Shown in pieces: positions 23,576-35,825 of a DNA stretch of 64,000 nucleotides. Made by a program: the position numbers and the translations under genes. The notes beneath the pieces are model-generated. The model did not search any database. It was not told where the DNA came from and saw only the letters and a program-made list of their open reading frames with translations. How positions within the stretch are numbered: position 1 is the first letter of the stretch; each line of letters begins with the position of its first letter. Origin of the DNA: Eupeodes corollae (lineage: Eukaryota > Arthropoda > Insecta > Diptera > Syrphidae); NCBI RefSeq assembly GCF_945859685.1, contig NC_079149.1:127374065-127438064 (forward strand), in the 5' to 3' direction.

Positions 23576-26279
23576 TAAGTCTGCAAGAAAGAGCGACAGA
23601 AGTCATTTCTGTCATAATTATAATCTTCTATCCGAAAATTTATTTAAAAACCTGAGATATCAATAGCGTCTGACATTTGTATGTTTATCGGAGGTTGTGG
23701 GATTTCGAAGTCTAAAAACGGCATTTTCAGTGACATCTCTCTAGGAAACGAGGCTCCGTGGATTGTAGATTTCTTTCTGTCATCGGCTGTACTAAGATAC
23801 TTGCTGTAACCTTAATATCAACTAGTTTCCTTTTAAGTCAAAGCTTATTATTTTTAACTTTAACTTTTTAAAGGTCTTGTGATAATTAATTGGGCAGAAT
23901 CCAAAAGATTTTTTGACATCTACAAAGTGTTTCCATTTCTAAGGCTTCTTGTATAAATTATTTGACCAATTTGATTTCACTTCAGTTTTTATACAATGAT
24001 CAAGTGAATTCCAGGCAGATTAAGTTTTTTTTTTTAATTTGGAGAAGTTTTCTTGGGGTTTTTTGACATCTCCTTAGGCTATTTTTGAACACAAACAATT
24101 AGTTCGTTTGACTTAAATCCTTTTCGTAAGTCTTTAATAGTTTTCTAATAATAACTTCTTTCAAAATTGACGGTTTTCTTCCAACCTACAATTAAAATCC
24201 ATGGATTGACTTAGGCCACTGATATTTCGTCTAAAAAAAAATTCCATAAAACTAGTTTAATACAACAACTCGAAGTCAGTAGTCCACGTGGTTCTACGGG
24301 TTAAAGGCTTTACGCATGACGGTTTTGCCCGTAAACCGTTGATAGTTAATTATAAACTAGGACAAAGACGTCATCAGTGGTTAACATGACCCTGCACAAG
24401 CTCTTAAAAAGGACGTTGTTGTGCTCACCTTTCTAGTACACGAAAATATTAGAATGAAACATTTTAGAAGCCTTGAGAAGTCTTTTTGATTTCCCTGCAG
24501 ATTTAGGACAAATTTAGAGAAATTTAAGGCCATTCCAATGAATTTTGTTGGCTGTTTAAGGACCTTGAAATATAAAGTATATCAAAAATTGTCGATTTTT
24601 GTTCACTACTGCTTTATCATAGTATTTCTAGAACTTTCCTTTTCGGCTCAGCTGTATTCTTCTAAATAAACAACAAAAACTCCAATCTTTTTGAGATTTT
24701 TAAAAAATAATATCCCTAAACTAAATTAAACTAAATCCACTCCAGTTAATATCCCAGATGAAAATAAAACGTTTTTTTTTTTTGTTGTCGATTGTTCTCC
24801 TCTATGGTTAATGCCATTGTGTTCCATTTAGGCCCAGATGTTAGAACTTTTCACCGGAACTTGACTTGAATAACAAATCTTTTTTGATCTAAAAAGAAAG
24901 TGCGAGTAAGATATGTATGTTGTATAGAAGGATAAGAACATATAGGAACATCCTGCTTGACTTCACTCACATCCTTGTTGGCATCACACGCCCTTTAACT
25001 CCAACTCTATAGCTCGAACCAAAATATAAGCCCGATGACGCGATTATGTCTGTACGACTATGATATAACAGGAATTTATCTTCGAATGTGAATTTATTAG
25101 AGATGTTGATGATGATTATGGTGATAAGGTAATGTAGGTGCCAATAAAGCCACCTTAATACCCCCAAAAACGAATTCAAACCAAACCAGAAAAAAAATAA
25201 TACCGGGCCCTGTCAATTCCCCTTTATTTTTACAATCGCATCATTATCATCATCCCTTATATACCGATTTTTCCCTCTACGTCGCGTCGTTCGTCGGTGG
25301 TATATACGTTCTGTGCCTACGGCACCGTATTCCGGGATAAATAGGTTTTCGTGATAAGAAAACATTATTCCTCGCACTGCAGTTCAACTTGGTTAGTAAA
25401 GTTCAAGACATTTCAGGCAAGTCGAGTCAGTCATTATTGGGGAATAGACGAGGAACAGAGTGTGGAAATGGGGAGTATAGGATGAAGAAGTAAAAAAATG
25501 GTTCCCCACAGCTGGAATGATAAATGATTGCATGAAATATTGGAAAAGGTTGCCTTTTTCACGGCATCGCTTTGGCATCAGTGGCAGTGGTAGTGGTAAT
25601 GGTAGAGTGGCGGTATGTGTCCTGATCCTGGCTGAAGTTAAAGCACACATATCCTTATTTTTTTGTTTGTCTGTTCTGCTGTTGTTCTTGTTTATCTTTT
25701 AAGTTTGGCATCCTCTGATGTATAAAGGTTCATGTCGATGTCGATGGTTAGGTGGTGCCTCGAATGTAGATGTCGGTACGCATTCTATAACATTAAAACA
25801 ACGCACCTTTTGGACCTTCCTTTAGGAGCACACCTCAAGGCTGCCAGGCAGGCGATTGGATGCTCTGGTGCTGTGGATGGTGACGAAGGCCGAAGGAAAC
25901 TTTATGAAACAGGATAAACTTATTTAGAAGGAGAGTTGCTTTATTGTCAAGTTAATCCTATTGAAGTTGATTTGTTGCGAATATAAATTATTTATTTTTT
26001 ATTCGTTACTCGTTGTTGTTTTTCTTTACTTGATATACTTCTTTTCTTCATCTCTGCTCTTAGTATATTTCTTTCTATTGAGGTAATTCTATTTTGAGTT
26101 ATTTTCTCTTTTTTGTTGTGGGGCGTTTTTGTTTTCTTAGCTTGTTCCTTAAAATACATATAAAACATCTCTATTTGTAGGGACGAACGTGTTGTTTGGG
26201 TAGGCCTGTTTCTATAGTCTATAGGGACATGTTTCCTTTTTTTTCTCATACTTATATTCTTTTGAGGATTTTTTGGATA
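23576..26279. other. Non-coding stretch, no gene seen
   Basis: No motif-bearing frames. A T run lies at about 24773-24783, and a GTGGCAGTGGTAGTGG-type purine/T patch lies near 25580-25605. The lysine-rich minus-strand frame at 25992-26249 is produced by A/T-rich low-complexity DNA. Confidence 0.55.
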
Positions 26280-26639
26280 GAAAATTTATTCTTTATGCGT
26301 TATTTTGATATGAAAATTACAAAGAATTTTCGAAATTGAATAATTATATCAAGGATATTTGTTGTTGGTGTTGTTTTACGTGCGAGTTTTGGGTATTACA
26401 TAAATCAATTCCTTAATTCTAATTTATATTTTGATGTTGTATTGCTTTTAGATTTTTCCAATATGAATTCATCTTGGGATTTGGTTATTGGTCATAATTT
26501 AAAATATTTTATTTTATCAAAAAAATCAAAGTAAAATCTAAGGGAGAATTGAATCAAAGAGGAAAATTTACTAGGGAATGAGATTTACAGAATATTTGGC
26601 TAAAAAAATTATGGAATCCAAGCAATAAATAAATTAATG

Positions 26640-28700
26640 AAAACAAAATACACTAATTAAATAAAAAAAATAAATTGTAAAAGTAACGAATTAAACCAAT
26701 GAAATGATTTAAAAAATCAATTAAAGAAACGAATTATATCGATTGACAAACAAAACTTAAAAATTAACGAATGAATTCGAAGTCGCATTAAATTGTAAAA
26801 GTATTTTAAAAATCAATTAAAATGTATGTGCATAAAATAAAGAAGTTGAAAACATCATGTATAAAATTGATTAACTAGCAACTTTTACAAAAATAAGACG
26901 AATTTCGTTAATTCTTCAGACAAACCTATTAACAAACTTCTTGCATCAATGAACATTCAATAAAATTTCACAGAATAAACAAATTTCATACAAAAAACTT
27001 ATACAAAATCTGTCAAATCAGAAAAAAAAAATCACACAAACTAAATTTGAAAACCAAAGAACGAGTTCAAAGAAATCAAGAAACGAGTACCAAAAATCTA
27101 TCTTCAAAATCAAACGAAATGAAAGCAATGAAATGATAAACTGTATAAGCTAACTGAAATACAAGCTACGAATTATCCAGAAACGAATGAAACAGAAAAA
27201 GATATAAATTGACAAGTTTTGACAAAATAAATAAATCCACAAATCAAAATCAAAACTATTCAACCAAAATATTTAAAAATAAACAAATGAATTGAAATTC
27301 TTCGAATAAAATAAACGAATTCCGTAAACCTACTCAAAAGTCATAAAATCAAAAATAATCAAGTATCACCCTAATCAATAGAAAAACATAGAAGTGAAAG
27401 TAACGAATAGAGTCGAAAAAAAAGAAAAACATAAAGATATTCAATCGGTCTTGAATTTGACAAAATGAACTAACGGCAATTCACCGCCACAAATTTAACA
27501 ATTTTTTCTAACAATCCTGGAAAATTTACTCAAATCATTTGAATATTCGTTAAAAGCAAAACAATAAATCAAATTTAAAAACAAACAAACGAATTCTAAT
27601 TCCACGAAAAAAATAAACAAATTAAAAAAAACCGACTTAAAAGTCACAGAAACTAATTATAAATATGATTTAAAACACTAGAAAATCATGAATTGAATGA
27701 AGCGAATGAGCTTGAAAAGTAACAGGTGCATCCTTTTAATGAACAGACTAACCTAAAAAAAAACTAATCGAGCTTAAATTTATCCTACAATAATTTAAAG
27801 ACACAGATTATGAACATTTTACAGAATCCAAATATCTTAAAAATCATAGAAAAATCAGTCAAATTATTTGAACAATTATTTAAAACAAATAACCAACGAA
27901 CATTTTAAACCAACAAACGAATTCCAATTTCAAGCATCAAATAAACGAATTCCACAAAATAAATAAACAAACTCAAAAAACTTCCTGAAATTCAAAAATA
28001 CCAACTCAAGTATCACCCAAATCAACAGAAAATCTTGAAAATAAAAGTAACGAATGGTACTAGAAAATCAACATATACGAGTAATGCAATATTAAAAAAA
28101 AGCATATACAAAATTAAAGTTTCACTGTATAAAGTAACGATTTTCAAAAAACAACCGACCAATGTTGGCAAAGCAATGTAGGAATCAAGAAAATTAGATA
28201 AAAAGAGAAAGACTAACGAATAGTACAAATCACCAAATGGATTAATAAATAGATTCAGCAAATAAACAAACAAATCCAATAAATATTCTTATGAATCCGA
28301 CTGATATCTCACGAATGAGTTAAGGAAGTCAAAAGAAAAAAACGAAATGTAACGATTTAATCGAAAAAATCAAAGATAGAGAAATCAATAAGACAATCAA
28401 AACATCAGTAAAACAAATGATGGACAGAATATAACTGAAAAATGTGTCAGTATATTGAAATACAAGAACTGATTGGTGAAGCGAGAAATTTAATTAATCT
28501 TCCTAAGAAATCAACTGATGGATCAAACAAATCAATAAAATATACAAAGAAATAATAACATCAAAGTAAAAATCAAGCAAATCATTAATTGAGGAAAAAC
28601 TATTGAACCACGTAATTCAACGAATAAAAAAACAAAGAAACGAATCTGTTTAATTAACGAATGCGTAACCAGATAAACTGACGAGCTATTTAAACCAACG
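26640..28700 (+). repeat. Diverged tandem array, unit about 310 bp, AACGAAT-rich
   Basis: The plus strand is strongly A-rich and studded with AACGAAT/AACGAATTC words. A block with the order AACAAACGAATTC, AAATAAAC(G)AA, ACTCAAAAG/ACTTAAAAGTCA, TCAAGTATCACC and AGTAACGAAT recurs. The AGTAACGAAT-type landmark falls at about 27400, 27718, 28046 and 28349, with a weaker one at 28648; spacings are 318, 328, 303 and about 300. TCAAGTATCACCC occurs in two units (27360 and 28006) two periods apart. The units are mutated enough that the array is not obvious at first sight. Earlier units toward 26680 are weaker. Opposite-strand hydrophobic open frames here are by-products of the base bias. Confidence 0.7.
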
Positions 28701-28810
28701 AATAAATCAGACAAATAAAGAACAAATATTATAAATAAACGAGATAATCATAGATAAAATTATAAATGGTATATTTGGATTTATAAATATTTTCCCGCTT
28801 AAGAAACAAC

Positions 28811-28827
28811 TGGCACCCAATGAGAGG
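28811..28827 (+). repeat. TGGCGCCCAA-type motif, copy 1
   Basis: The sequence is TGGCACCCAATGAGAGG, two changes from the best copies. It is the first of eight same-strand copies between 28.8 and 43.3 kb. Confidence 0.6.
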
Positions 28828-28950
28828 ATTTCAAAATATTTCAGTGGGAAATAGGTATAGAAATCGAAAGGTATGTTCAAATTAAATTCAATAAACTGTT
28901 CGAGAAGCCCAAATATTAAATTAACCTGTCGATTGAAGCTAAACAATTGT

Positions 28951-31160
28951 TCCTATTTTCAAAAATCATAAAATATTTCCCAAGAAATCAACTAATTCCA
29001 ATTGCACCTTACCTTATGCAAATATTTAATCATAAGGAATTATTTATTCATCAGTCCAACCTTAATTTTCTCATTTTAACCCTACTAGTAAAAAGGCGCC
29101 CAATGTGGGGAACATAAAACTATTTAAAAAAAAACAAAACACATGAATTGGTTCAATTTTTCTTGCAGTTTTTTAAACAGCTTTAAAAATTCCCACCAAC
29201 CATAAGTCTTATGGTTGTGTTTGTGTTCTTTTTGTTTTTAATTTAAAATTTATTTAGATGCCATACAGACACACAAGTTCCCTGAGGATGATGTTGTTCC
29301 CTAAAGCGGGTTAAACTAAATTATTAATTGCGATGTGCTCGCCTCTCAACATATTCACCATACACTGATTCTCAATCGAATCCCAATTCATGCATTCTGT
29401 TTTTGTCACTATATATTTTGTGACATCAATCACTTAATCATTCATATCACGGTTCACTGGTATAAACCATGCCACACATCCCACACACATCCTTTGCCAC
29501 ATATCGTTCAAATAGATTTGGTACAACATCACGGTTCGTTTCGCAATGTATCATGAATTATTTCCAGTTTTTGAATTTGGCGAATTTACACCTTTTGATA
29601 CCCATGAAAGCAAAGTAAACGCGTAAATGACCAGACCAAACACCAGACCCGACCAGACCAAACCAAGTAAAGGTTGTTCAATTAATTTATTCAAATGCGT
29701 AATGTCAGCATCAGGAGGAGCAGAATTGCACAGACAAAAATTTTTAGCTATACACGTTTTTACCTCGGGACTTTGGCTGATGTGATGGTAGAATTAAATA
29801 TACGACCACGAACTGTAAATATACGTTTTACCAGGTAATTTATTCCGGGACACTTACTACAACTTTTCAAGGTTCAACACTATAAATGTCAACGTGGAAA
29901 AGTCCCCAATTGGTTTGGAAAAATCAACAGCTGTTGGAGAGAATCGGGTAATAACATATTGGACTGAAGGATTATTGTATGGGATTTTATGGGCTGATTC
30001 CTGATTCTGCAAATAATTTATCCATAAAATATGTTTGAATGTGAAATTTCGGCACTTTATTTTCCTAAACCAAACGAGTCTTAAGCTGGCTAAGAAGAGA
30101 GGGTGTTTAAAAAAAAGACTGTCAAATGTCAAACGAAATGGTTTATTAGAATCAAAGTCGATCTTCAAATTTGATTATTTTTTATTATTATTATTTCTTG
30201 AGATTTATTTTAACAATTTCCTTATTTCAATCGGATCTTCTTAACTTCACCAAAGAAAATTCATTTTGGCGCTTAAAAATAAAAGACTGTCAAACATTAA
30301 TTGTCAATGGATTGTGTGTCAAATTTCAAACAAAATTTGATTTGAACTTTTAAGACATTCCTAACGTTTGACTTTTTGCGGCCACTCATTTCGAAATTAG
30401 CTCAAAAATAGAGTCCGTAACTATCCCCACAAGCGAAAACATATTGACTTTTAAAAAATAAGAAAATGTCAAACACCAACTGTCAATTGATTATCTGTCA
30501 AATGTAAAATGAAATGGGGGTTAAGAAACTATCTATTAAACCATTTCATATCTCTTTTTGACTGTTAAGCTAGAAGTAAATCATAAGACTTAAAATTGAT
30601 TAAACTGAAAAGTGCTCGATGTGAACAGAGCCTTAGACTTAATCACAATCAAAAGCTGAACTTTGAAAGAAACTGACAAGCATAAAGTCCTGGATTCCTG
30701 GAATATTTCTGCTAAAGAGATTGTTGAACTTTGCTGTCTAAAAATAAAGGTTTCCCTTAATAGACTTCAGAGTACTAACTTAACAAGCACAAAAGCTTAA
30801 GTTCTAAGGTCTTTATTTATAAGTCATAGTTCTAAGGTTACAATATTTAATTTGTACAATAGAAAATGTACGGTGTGATGAAAACTCAACGTCGGAAGTA
30901 GGTCCTATTTAGAATTCGGAATTAGTTTTCTAGGTCACTGACTTATTGAACCCAGTAATTTCCACTAATAATAATTGGTTTACTCTGGATCTTCGACAGT
31001 TTCGCTGGTTATCGAAGTCTTTGGCTGATTATCAATAGTTTTCGCTAGCTATCAAGGTTCTTAGCGGGTGTCAACAGCTTTCGCTGGCTATCAACAGTTT
31101 ATTTCTGATTATTAAAGTTTTTACTATCTATAATACTTGCTTCACGACTCCTTACCACTG
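28951..31160. other. Non-coding stretch with TGTCAAA repeats
   Basis: No gene seen. Three segments at about 30110-30150, 30280-30345 and 30460-30525 carry repeated TGTCAAA words. The second and third align over about 60 bases (TGTCAAACA, TGTCAAT, GATT-T-TGTCAAAT) at a spacing of about 180, so they form a diverged tandem pair. An ACCAGACC tandem lies at about 29628-29668. The minus-strand frame at 29857-30168 has no recognisable motif. Confidence 0.55.
29094..29110 (+). repeat. TGGCGCCCAA-type motif, copy 2
   Basis: The sequence is AGGCGCCCAATGTGGGG. It closely matches the complement of the 3' end of a lysine tRNA (from general knowledge of retroelement primer-binding sites), although no LTR is seen nearby. 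Confidence 0.75.
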
Positions 31161-31161
31161 G

Positions 31162-31171
31162 TGGGGGATTA
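31162..31171 (+). repeat. Left target-site duplication of RTE-like insertion
   Basis: TGGGGGATTA here is repeated exactly at 32305-32314. The two copies bracket the tail and the 5' end of the RTE-like element between them, as expected of a target-site duplication made on insertion. Confidence 0.75.
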
Positions 31172-31191
31172 CTTAGTTACTTAATTACTTA

Positions 31192-31303
<112 letters not shown>

Positions 31304-31690
31304 AGGTGGTGCTACAGTCCCGGCGGATCTGGGCCTCAAACAACATTTGTCTGCAGCCAGCTCGGTCCCTAGCTAGCTGTCTCCAGCTTCACACGCCAAG
31401 TTGGTTGAGGTCCTCTCTCACCTGGGTGCGCCACCTGAGTCGCGGTCTTCCTCTACTGCGCCGTCTCTCGGGATTGGATTCGAAGATCTTCCGGGCTGGA
31501 GCGGATATGTCTTTGGAGTCTTCATCTTTCTCCTATGTTGGGGCATGCGCGCATATAATGCTTATGTTGGCGAATTCAGCCTTGATGCGGATTGTCGTGA
31601 TGCGCTCGCTCACACTGTTGTAATCAAGACTTTTTGCCTGAATCTAGTATCAACAACAAATCCACAACCAAATATACGCTGTCTTTGTTC

Positions 31691-31924
31691 TCAATAGCAG
31701 TTGCCGTAGTATATATCGCAGTCTTTTAGTTTGCGTTTGCCCGGTCCATTCCATCGCACTTCTTGGATGGCGGTAATATCTGCTTTGCAGCAGTTTAGGG
31801 CTTCTGCTAATTGTTCGGCTGCACGTGGTCTGTTAAGGGACCTAACATTTCGCGTACAGATCCGAAGTTCGTTGTCCTTATTTTGTTTGCGTGGGTTTTC
31901 AACAGTAAATCCGTTCGTATTCAA
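31691..31924 (-). pseudogene. APE endonuclease N-terminal fragment of RTE-like element
   Basis: The 77-residue frame begins MNTNGFTVENP and holds CTRNVRSLNRPRAAEQLAEA and ITAIQEVRWNG. In this family NVRSLN and QEVRW carry the early Asn and Glu of the endonuclease active site, and both are present. The frame stops at the GNCY stop, after which the endonuclease continues in damaged form for about 50 codons before the internal deletion. The ATG is preceded by the element's own 5' region, so this is the genuine start of the family protein. Confidence 0.85.
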
Positions 31925-32304
31925 GGCTTGTTGGTGCTTCGCAACTAAAGGTATTGTTTACGTGGCCAGGAAGTCACAACGACGGCACAAGCCCCAACCT
32001 GGGGGACCAGATCCTTAGTGTAACTCCAAGGACGGATAAACCGCTCCTTACAGGCCTGGGCTCCGAATTTGTCGAAGAAGCCCTATAAGGTGTTCACTAA
32101 GTAGTTCAACCTTACTGGAACTGTAGACGCCACCGTTGATTCTATCTCGAGAATTCGTCCGCTGCCGTCTGGATAAGGAGAGGTGCTTAGTAGAAACACT
32201 CTCTCGTTTACTGCCCCCAACAACTTTCCACTGGTGTTAGAACCCAATCTCTATTTGAGGTACTAGGCACCCGATGTTCACCTCGGGGAGATGAGATTAG
32301 GAGT

Positions 32305-32314
32305 TGGGGGATTA
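32305..32314 (+). repeat. Right target-site duplication of RTE-like insertion
   Basis: TGGGGGATTA, identical to 31162-31171. It sits against the TTACTTATGG tail of the next older RTE-like copy, so the younger element landed in or beside that tail. Confidence 0.75.
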
Positions 32315-33262
32315 ATTACTTATGGTGGCTCTACAGTCCATGACTAACCTGAGCCACATCTAACATACATTTCAGGTAAGATCAATCCCTAAATCGCTGT
32401 ATTCAGTTTCACATGACAAGTTAGTTTAGTTGAGTCTCGGTCTTCCTCTACTTCACCATCCCTTGGGATTCAATTGGAAGACGTCCCGAGTTGAAGCGTT
32501 GTGTCCATTCGCTCTACATGACCAAGCCATTTAAGTCGTTGGACTTTTATTCTTTTGACTAACAATTTTATACTATATTTTCTATCTATGCAGTTGGGAT
32601 CACCCGAAGGATTTTCTACTCCCTGCAAAGGTACAAGAAAGAACCGGAAAGTTTTTGAAAGAGTGGAAAGTTAGTGGCTTGAGAGATGACTTTACAACTA
32701 AATAATTTACTTTTTAGTCTAAAGAAACAGCAATTTCCAAAAGCTTGATTCCAGCACTGTTTGAAGTTATTTAGAGGTTGACAAAGTCCTTAGCTATCTC
32801 AAAATTATAGCCTCACATTGGCCATTGGTCAAAGACGTTCTCGTTCAATGTCCTTTCTAGATGAGAGCATATACTTGATGGTGCCCTCATTGACCACTCA
32901 ACCCGTCTTATCACTTCCTTCTCGCAAATCTCAAGAACGCACAAGTCGAGTCACAATTAGATCTTCCCATTAAAAGAATATCATTGGAATACAAGAGAAT
33001 TCAGACGGTTCCTTAGAAGATTTTGCCACCAGTATTGACAATTAAGTTTTACCTAAAAACCTTTTTTGACATCAAAAACATTGGTGTTTTCATTTCCCAA
33101 CTTAAAGGAAAAAGTTTAAGAGGGATGCCAAAACTAGACATTAATCTGTAAAGCTCTTTTCTGTACATGCTGTCATACGTTGTCTTGAAATCGATGGCAT
33201 GGTCTGCATAAATTGGAACAGTAACTTCGATGGTATGGTCTGCATCGATTGGAACAGTAACT
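32315..33262 (-). pseudogene. Old RTE-like retrotransposon relic
   Basis: The 3' end at 32320 (TATGGTGGCTCTACAGTCC) matches the family end, and a tail remnant AATTACTTA precedes it. On the minus strand, reading inward, segments equivalent to the GRPRLRW tail, the HV-RM box (complement of CCATTTAAGTCGTTGGAC near 32527) and the ERKVLR region are recognisable. At about 33190-33120 the frame reads IDFKTTYDSMYRKELYRLMS, the RT segment with the first catalytic Asp. The rest is heavily mutated. A 36-base imperfect tandem duplication sits at the 5' limit (33191-33262). Confidence 0.75.
33191..33262 (+). repeat. 36-bp tandem duplication, two units
   Basis: Units 33191-33226 and 33227-33262 differ at three bases. 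Each begins TCGATGG and ends GGAACAGTAACT. It overlaps the FIDFK region of the old RTE-like relic. Confidence 0.93.
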
Positions 33263-34816
33263 TTTCATTCCTTTCTTGAAGCTTGAACCTTCTTGTTATG
33301 AAGCTTAGTTGTTGCTTAGCCTAGCTTCTAGCCCTTCAAGTCTACTCTGACTGGCTGTCTCGTAATGAATTATTCATCTTTCCTTTAAGTTTTCTTTCTT
33401 TGATGTTCGGTGTAACTTGTCAAACTTAACTGCAAAAGTAGATGTAAATTCAATCACAGCAAGAATTAATTTTTCATAGCAATTTATGTGTTTAGAGTCA
33501 CGTGCGTCATCACTTAAACTGATTCGGATTCCCATTGTTTCTACCGTGAAGGTTGTATCGAATATGTATGCACCAATATTTTAAATCCTTCATTTTCCAA
33601 AAAAATAGGATTCTTAAAATGTTGATACAAATACTAGCAGACCATATTACCTACTCCAAAAATTAATCCATCACTTTAAAAATGCTAAAAAGAGACTCGT
33701 AACTCTTAAGTTTTCATTTGTGTTCCTACACCAACCAAAAAGAAATTTTCTAACCACTTAATTAAAAACCACCACTGATTTATTCCTTTTTCATTCCCAT
33801 ATATAATTCCAAGGAAGTTCTTTTGCTGCAGATTCCATAACTCGCACTTCATTTCATTCATTCATTTATTATTATTATTTACTTTGTGAACTTTAATAAC
33901 TGACACTTCCCCTTATGTCAAACCATACGACCACCCTCTATGTAGGTGGGTGGCCCTTAATATCCTACCACCAGACAGATACAAGAAATTTAAGTTAAAC
34001 CACCCACCCTCAAGCTTCTTCTTTCATATAACCACTTCTTCTATACGTACAAACCACATCCTTTGAATATATGAAGGTATAGAAATAGTAGAGAAATGAG
34101 AAAATCTTTCTTCTTCAATGTTAAGGACTATGATAAGGCAACATTATACATAAAACTATACACATACAGTATAGACTATTAGACGGCACTCATCATATTC
34201 CTATTTGCCAAGACGTAGATGAATATTTGATAGACACCTTTATTATCCTTTAGACTATCCTATGAGTATAAAATATAAGAGATTCCCTCATTTTTGGGGA
34301 GCAGGGATTTATATCAATTACAGAAACTTAATATGACACTTTGGAGCATCATAATATACTAAGCTCAAAGGTTATTTTTAAAGGTTGAAGATGTTACGTA
34401 ATAATCTTCAAAAACGAGAGAAATGCTGAGGTTATGTTGATATATTCAAAAGTAAGTTCAAGATTATTTTGTTTGAGGATTTTCCTTTAGAGATTTTTGC
34501 ACATACATAAGTTTCTAAAGGTTCCTACGAGTGTAAGGAGAAAAATTATTTTAACTTTTAAATAGAGGAAGGTAGGAATTTTTCTTTTTGCAGAAAGGAA
34601 GAAATGTGGTTAAAGTGCACTCAATTACTGTTCGTTGGTAACTTTTGAACTCAAAAAAAAACTGAAAGAATTCTTTGTGTAACATTCATGCATAGTAAAG
34701 GAAAAGTAAAGCTTGTTTCTGTAATCTTTTTGCATTTCCTTCACTTATTCTATTAAAAAACATTCTATTTAAAAGAATTCAGGACGTGACCTTGCTCTGT
34801 TTCAGTGAGTGAAAAG

Positions 34817-34833
34817 TGGCGCCCAACGCTTGT
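34817..34833 (+). repeat. TGGCGCCCAA-type motif, copy 3
   Basis: TGGCGCCCAACGCTTGT, identical over 17 bases to copy 4, 303 bases downstream. Confidence 0.8.
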
Positions 34834-35119
34834 ATTTATATAAAAACATTAACATATATGAAAAAACTAAACTAAATGCAAAACAAAATTGTAAATTAAG
34901 TTTTTAAAGGTTCTACTTTTAAATTTGGTAATCCAAAGGTTCAAAGCTATACGAGGACCTTCTTGTAAAGACCCTGTTCTAGGGAGTCACTGTGAACTCA
35001 GCTTCTTAAGAAATTTCACTCAATTCAAAATATTTTAACGCATGCTTTACCTTTAAGTAAAAAGTAAGCTTGTTTTTATGTATTTTATGTTAAAACAAAT
35101 TTAAAAACATACAAAGAAG

Positions 35120-35136
35120 TGGCGCCCAACGCTTGT
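35120..35136 (+). repeat. TGGCGCCCAA-type motif, copy 4
   Basis: TGGCGCCCAACGCTTGT, identical to copy 3. Confidence 0.8.
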
Positions 35137-35287
35137 GTTTTAAACCATTATAATATTGTTTTGACTTATAATTTTGTTTAGGCTAAGGGCTGCGAATGAT
35201 TCATGGAAAGTAACCACTCCAGAGGTAGAATGCACTATTGTGAATCGTATGTTCATTTTAAAGTTAACTATAAACTTAAATGAAAAG

Positions 35288-35304
35288 TGGAGCCCAATGT
35301 AGAG
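35288..35304 (+). repeat. TGGCGCCCAA-type motif, copy 5
   Basis: TGGAGCCCAATGTAGAG, a mutated copy in the same orientation, preceded by GAAAAG as is copy 3. Confidence 0.6.
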
Positions 35305-35409
35305 ATTAATTAGTTTGATGTGAAAACAAATTTGGACACATACGAAAAATGGAAGTAGCACTTATTGTTTCCCAAAAATTCATATGAATCATACATTTTA
35401 ATGCCCCTT

Positions 35410-35817
35410 TCTTACTTTACTTTAGTTGGCGCTACAGCGCATTGTGCTCCTGGGCCTCAAGTAATAACTTCCGCCAGCTTACTCGATCTCTAGGTTGTTG
35501 CCTCCAATTTCGAATACCAAGTTGACGTGCGTCGGCATCAACTTGTTCACTCCACCGGAGATGAGGCCTTGCCTCTGCTTCTTGATCCCTCAGGCTTGGC
35601 GTTGAAAACCTTACGGGCTGGAGCAGTTTTTTTATAAGTGGCAAGTCGTTGTACAGTTCGTATAGCTCCGGATTAAATCTTCTACGAAAGATGTTAGTCT
35701 GACTCTCGACACAAACCGGACCATAGATCGTACGCAGAACCTTACTCTCGAAGATACCAAGATTCATCCGCCTGGGAGAGGGTCCATGCTTCTGCATCAT
35801 ACAGCGATAGCGCCTTA
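35410..35817 (-). pseudogene. RTE-like element, C-terminal part (left of the Jockey-like insertion)
   Basis: The minus strand reads ALSLYDAEAWTLSQADES, then FESKVLRTIYGPVCVES, RRRFNPELYELYNDLPLIKK, RPHLRWSEQVDADARQLG and NWRQQPRDRVSWRKLL. This is the complete RTE C-terminal tail with the GRP-RW-type box and the closing W-RR/L motif. The 3' end is GTTGGCGCTACAGC at 35425, with a TAAAG-type tail (TCTTACTTTACTTTAG on the plus strand, 35410-35425). At 35817 it is cut by the Jockey-like element; the frame resumes at 38338 on the far side. Confidence 0.92.
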
Positions 35818-35825
35818 TTCAACTG
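35818..35825 (+). repeat. Left target-site duplication of Jockey-like insertion
   Basis: TTCAACTG, repeated at 38330-38337 just after the poly-A tail of the inserted element. Confidence 0.85.

Larger units (their letters stand above)
33263..35409. other. Non-coding stretch with three TGGCGCCCAA-type motifs
   Basis: No gene seen. Motif copies lie at 34817, 35120 and 35288, each preceded by GAAAAG or AAAGAAG. The sequence before the second and a stretch at 35317-35352 share GTGAAAACAAATTT / GTTAAAACAAATTT and ACATAC words, suggesting a loosely tandem organisation of the motif-bearing unit. Confidence 0.5.

Noticed and set aside
28022..28946. Strongly hydrophobic minus-strand frames resembling membrane proteins
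   Set aside because: They arise from T-rich strand bias in and beside the tandem array. Phe/Leu/Ile richness is expected from the base composition, and no family motif is present.
31306..31697. Plus-strand open frames of about 100 codons next to the TTAC tract
   Set aside because: They are antisense shadows of the RTE-like endonuclease and C-terminal tail, which read correctly on the minus strand.
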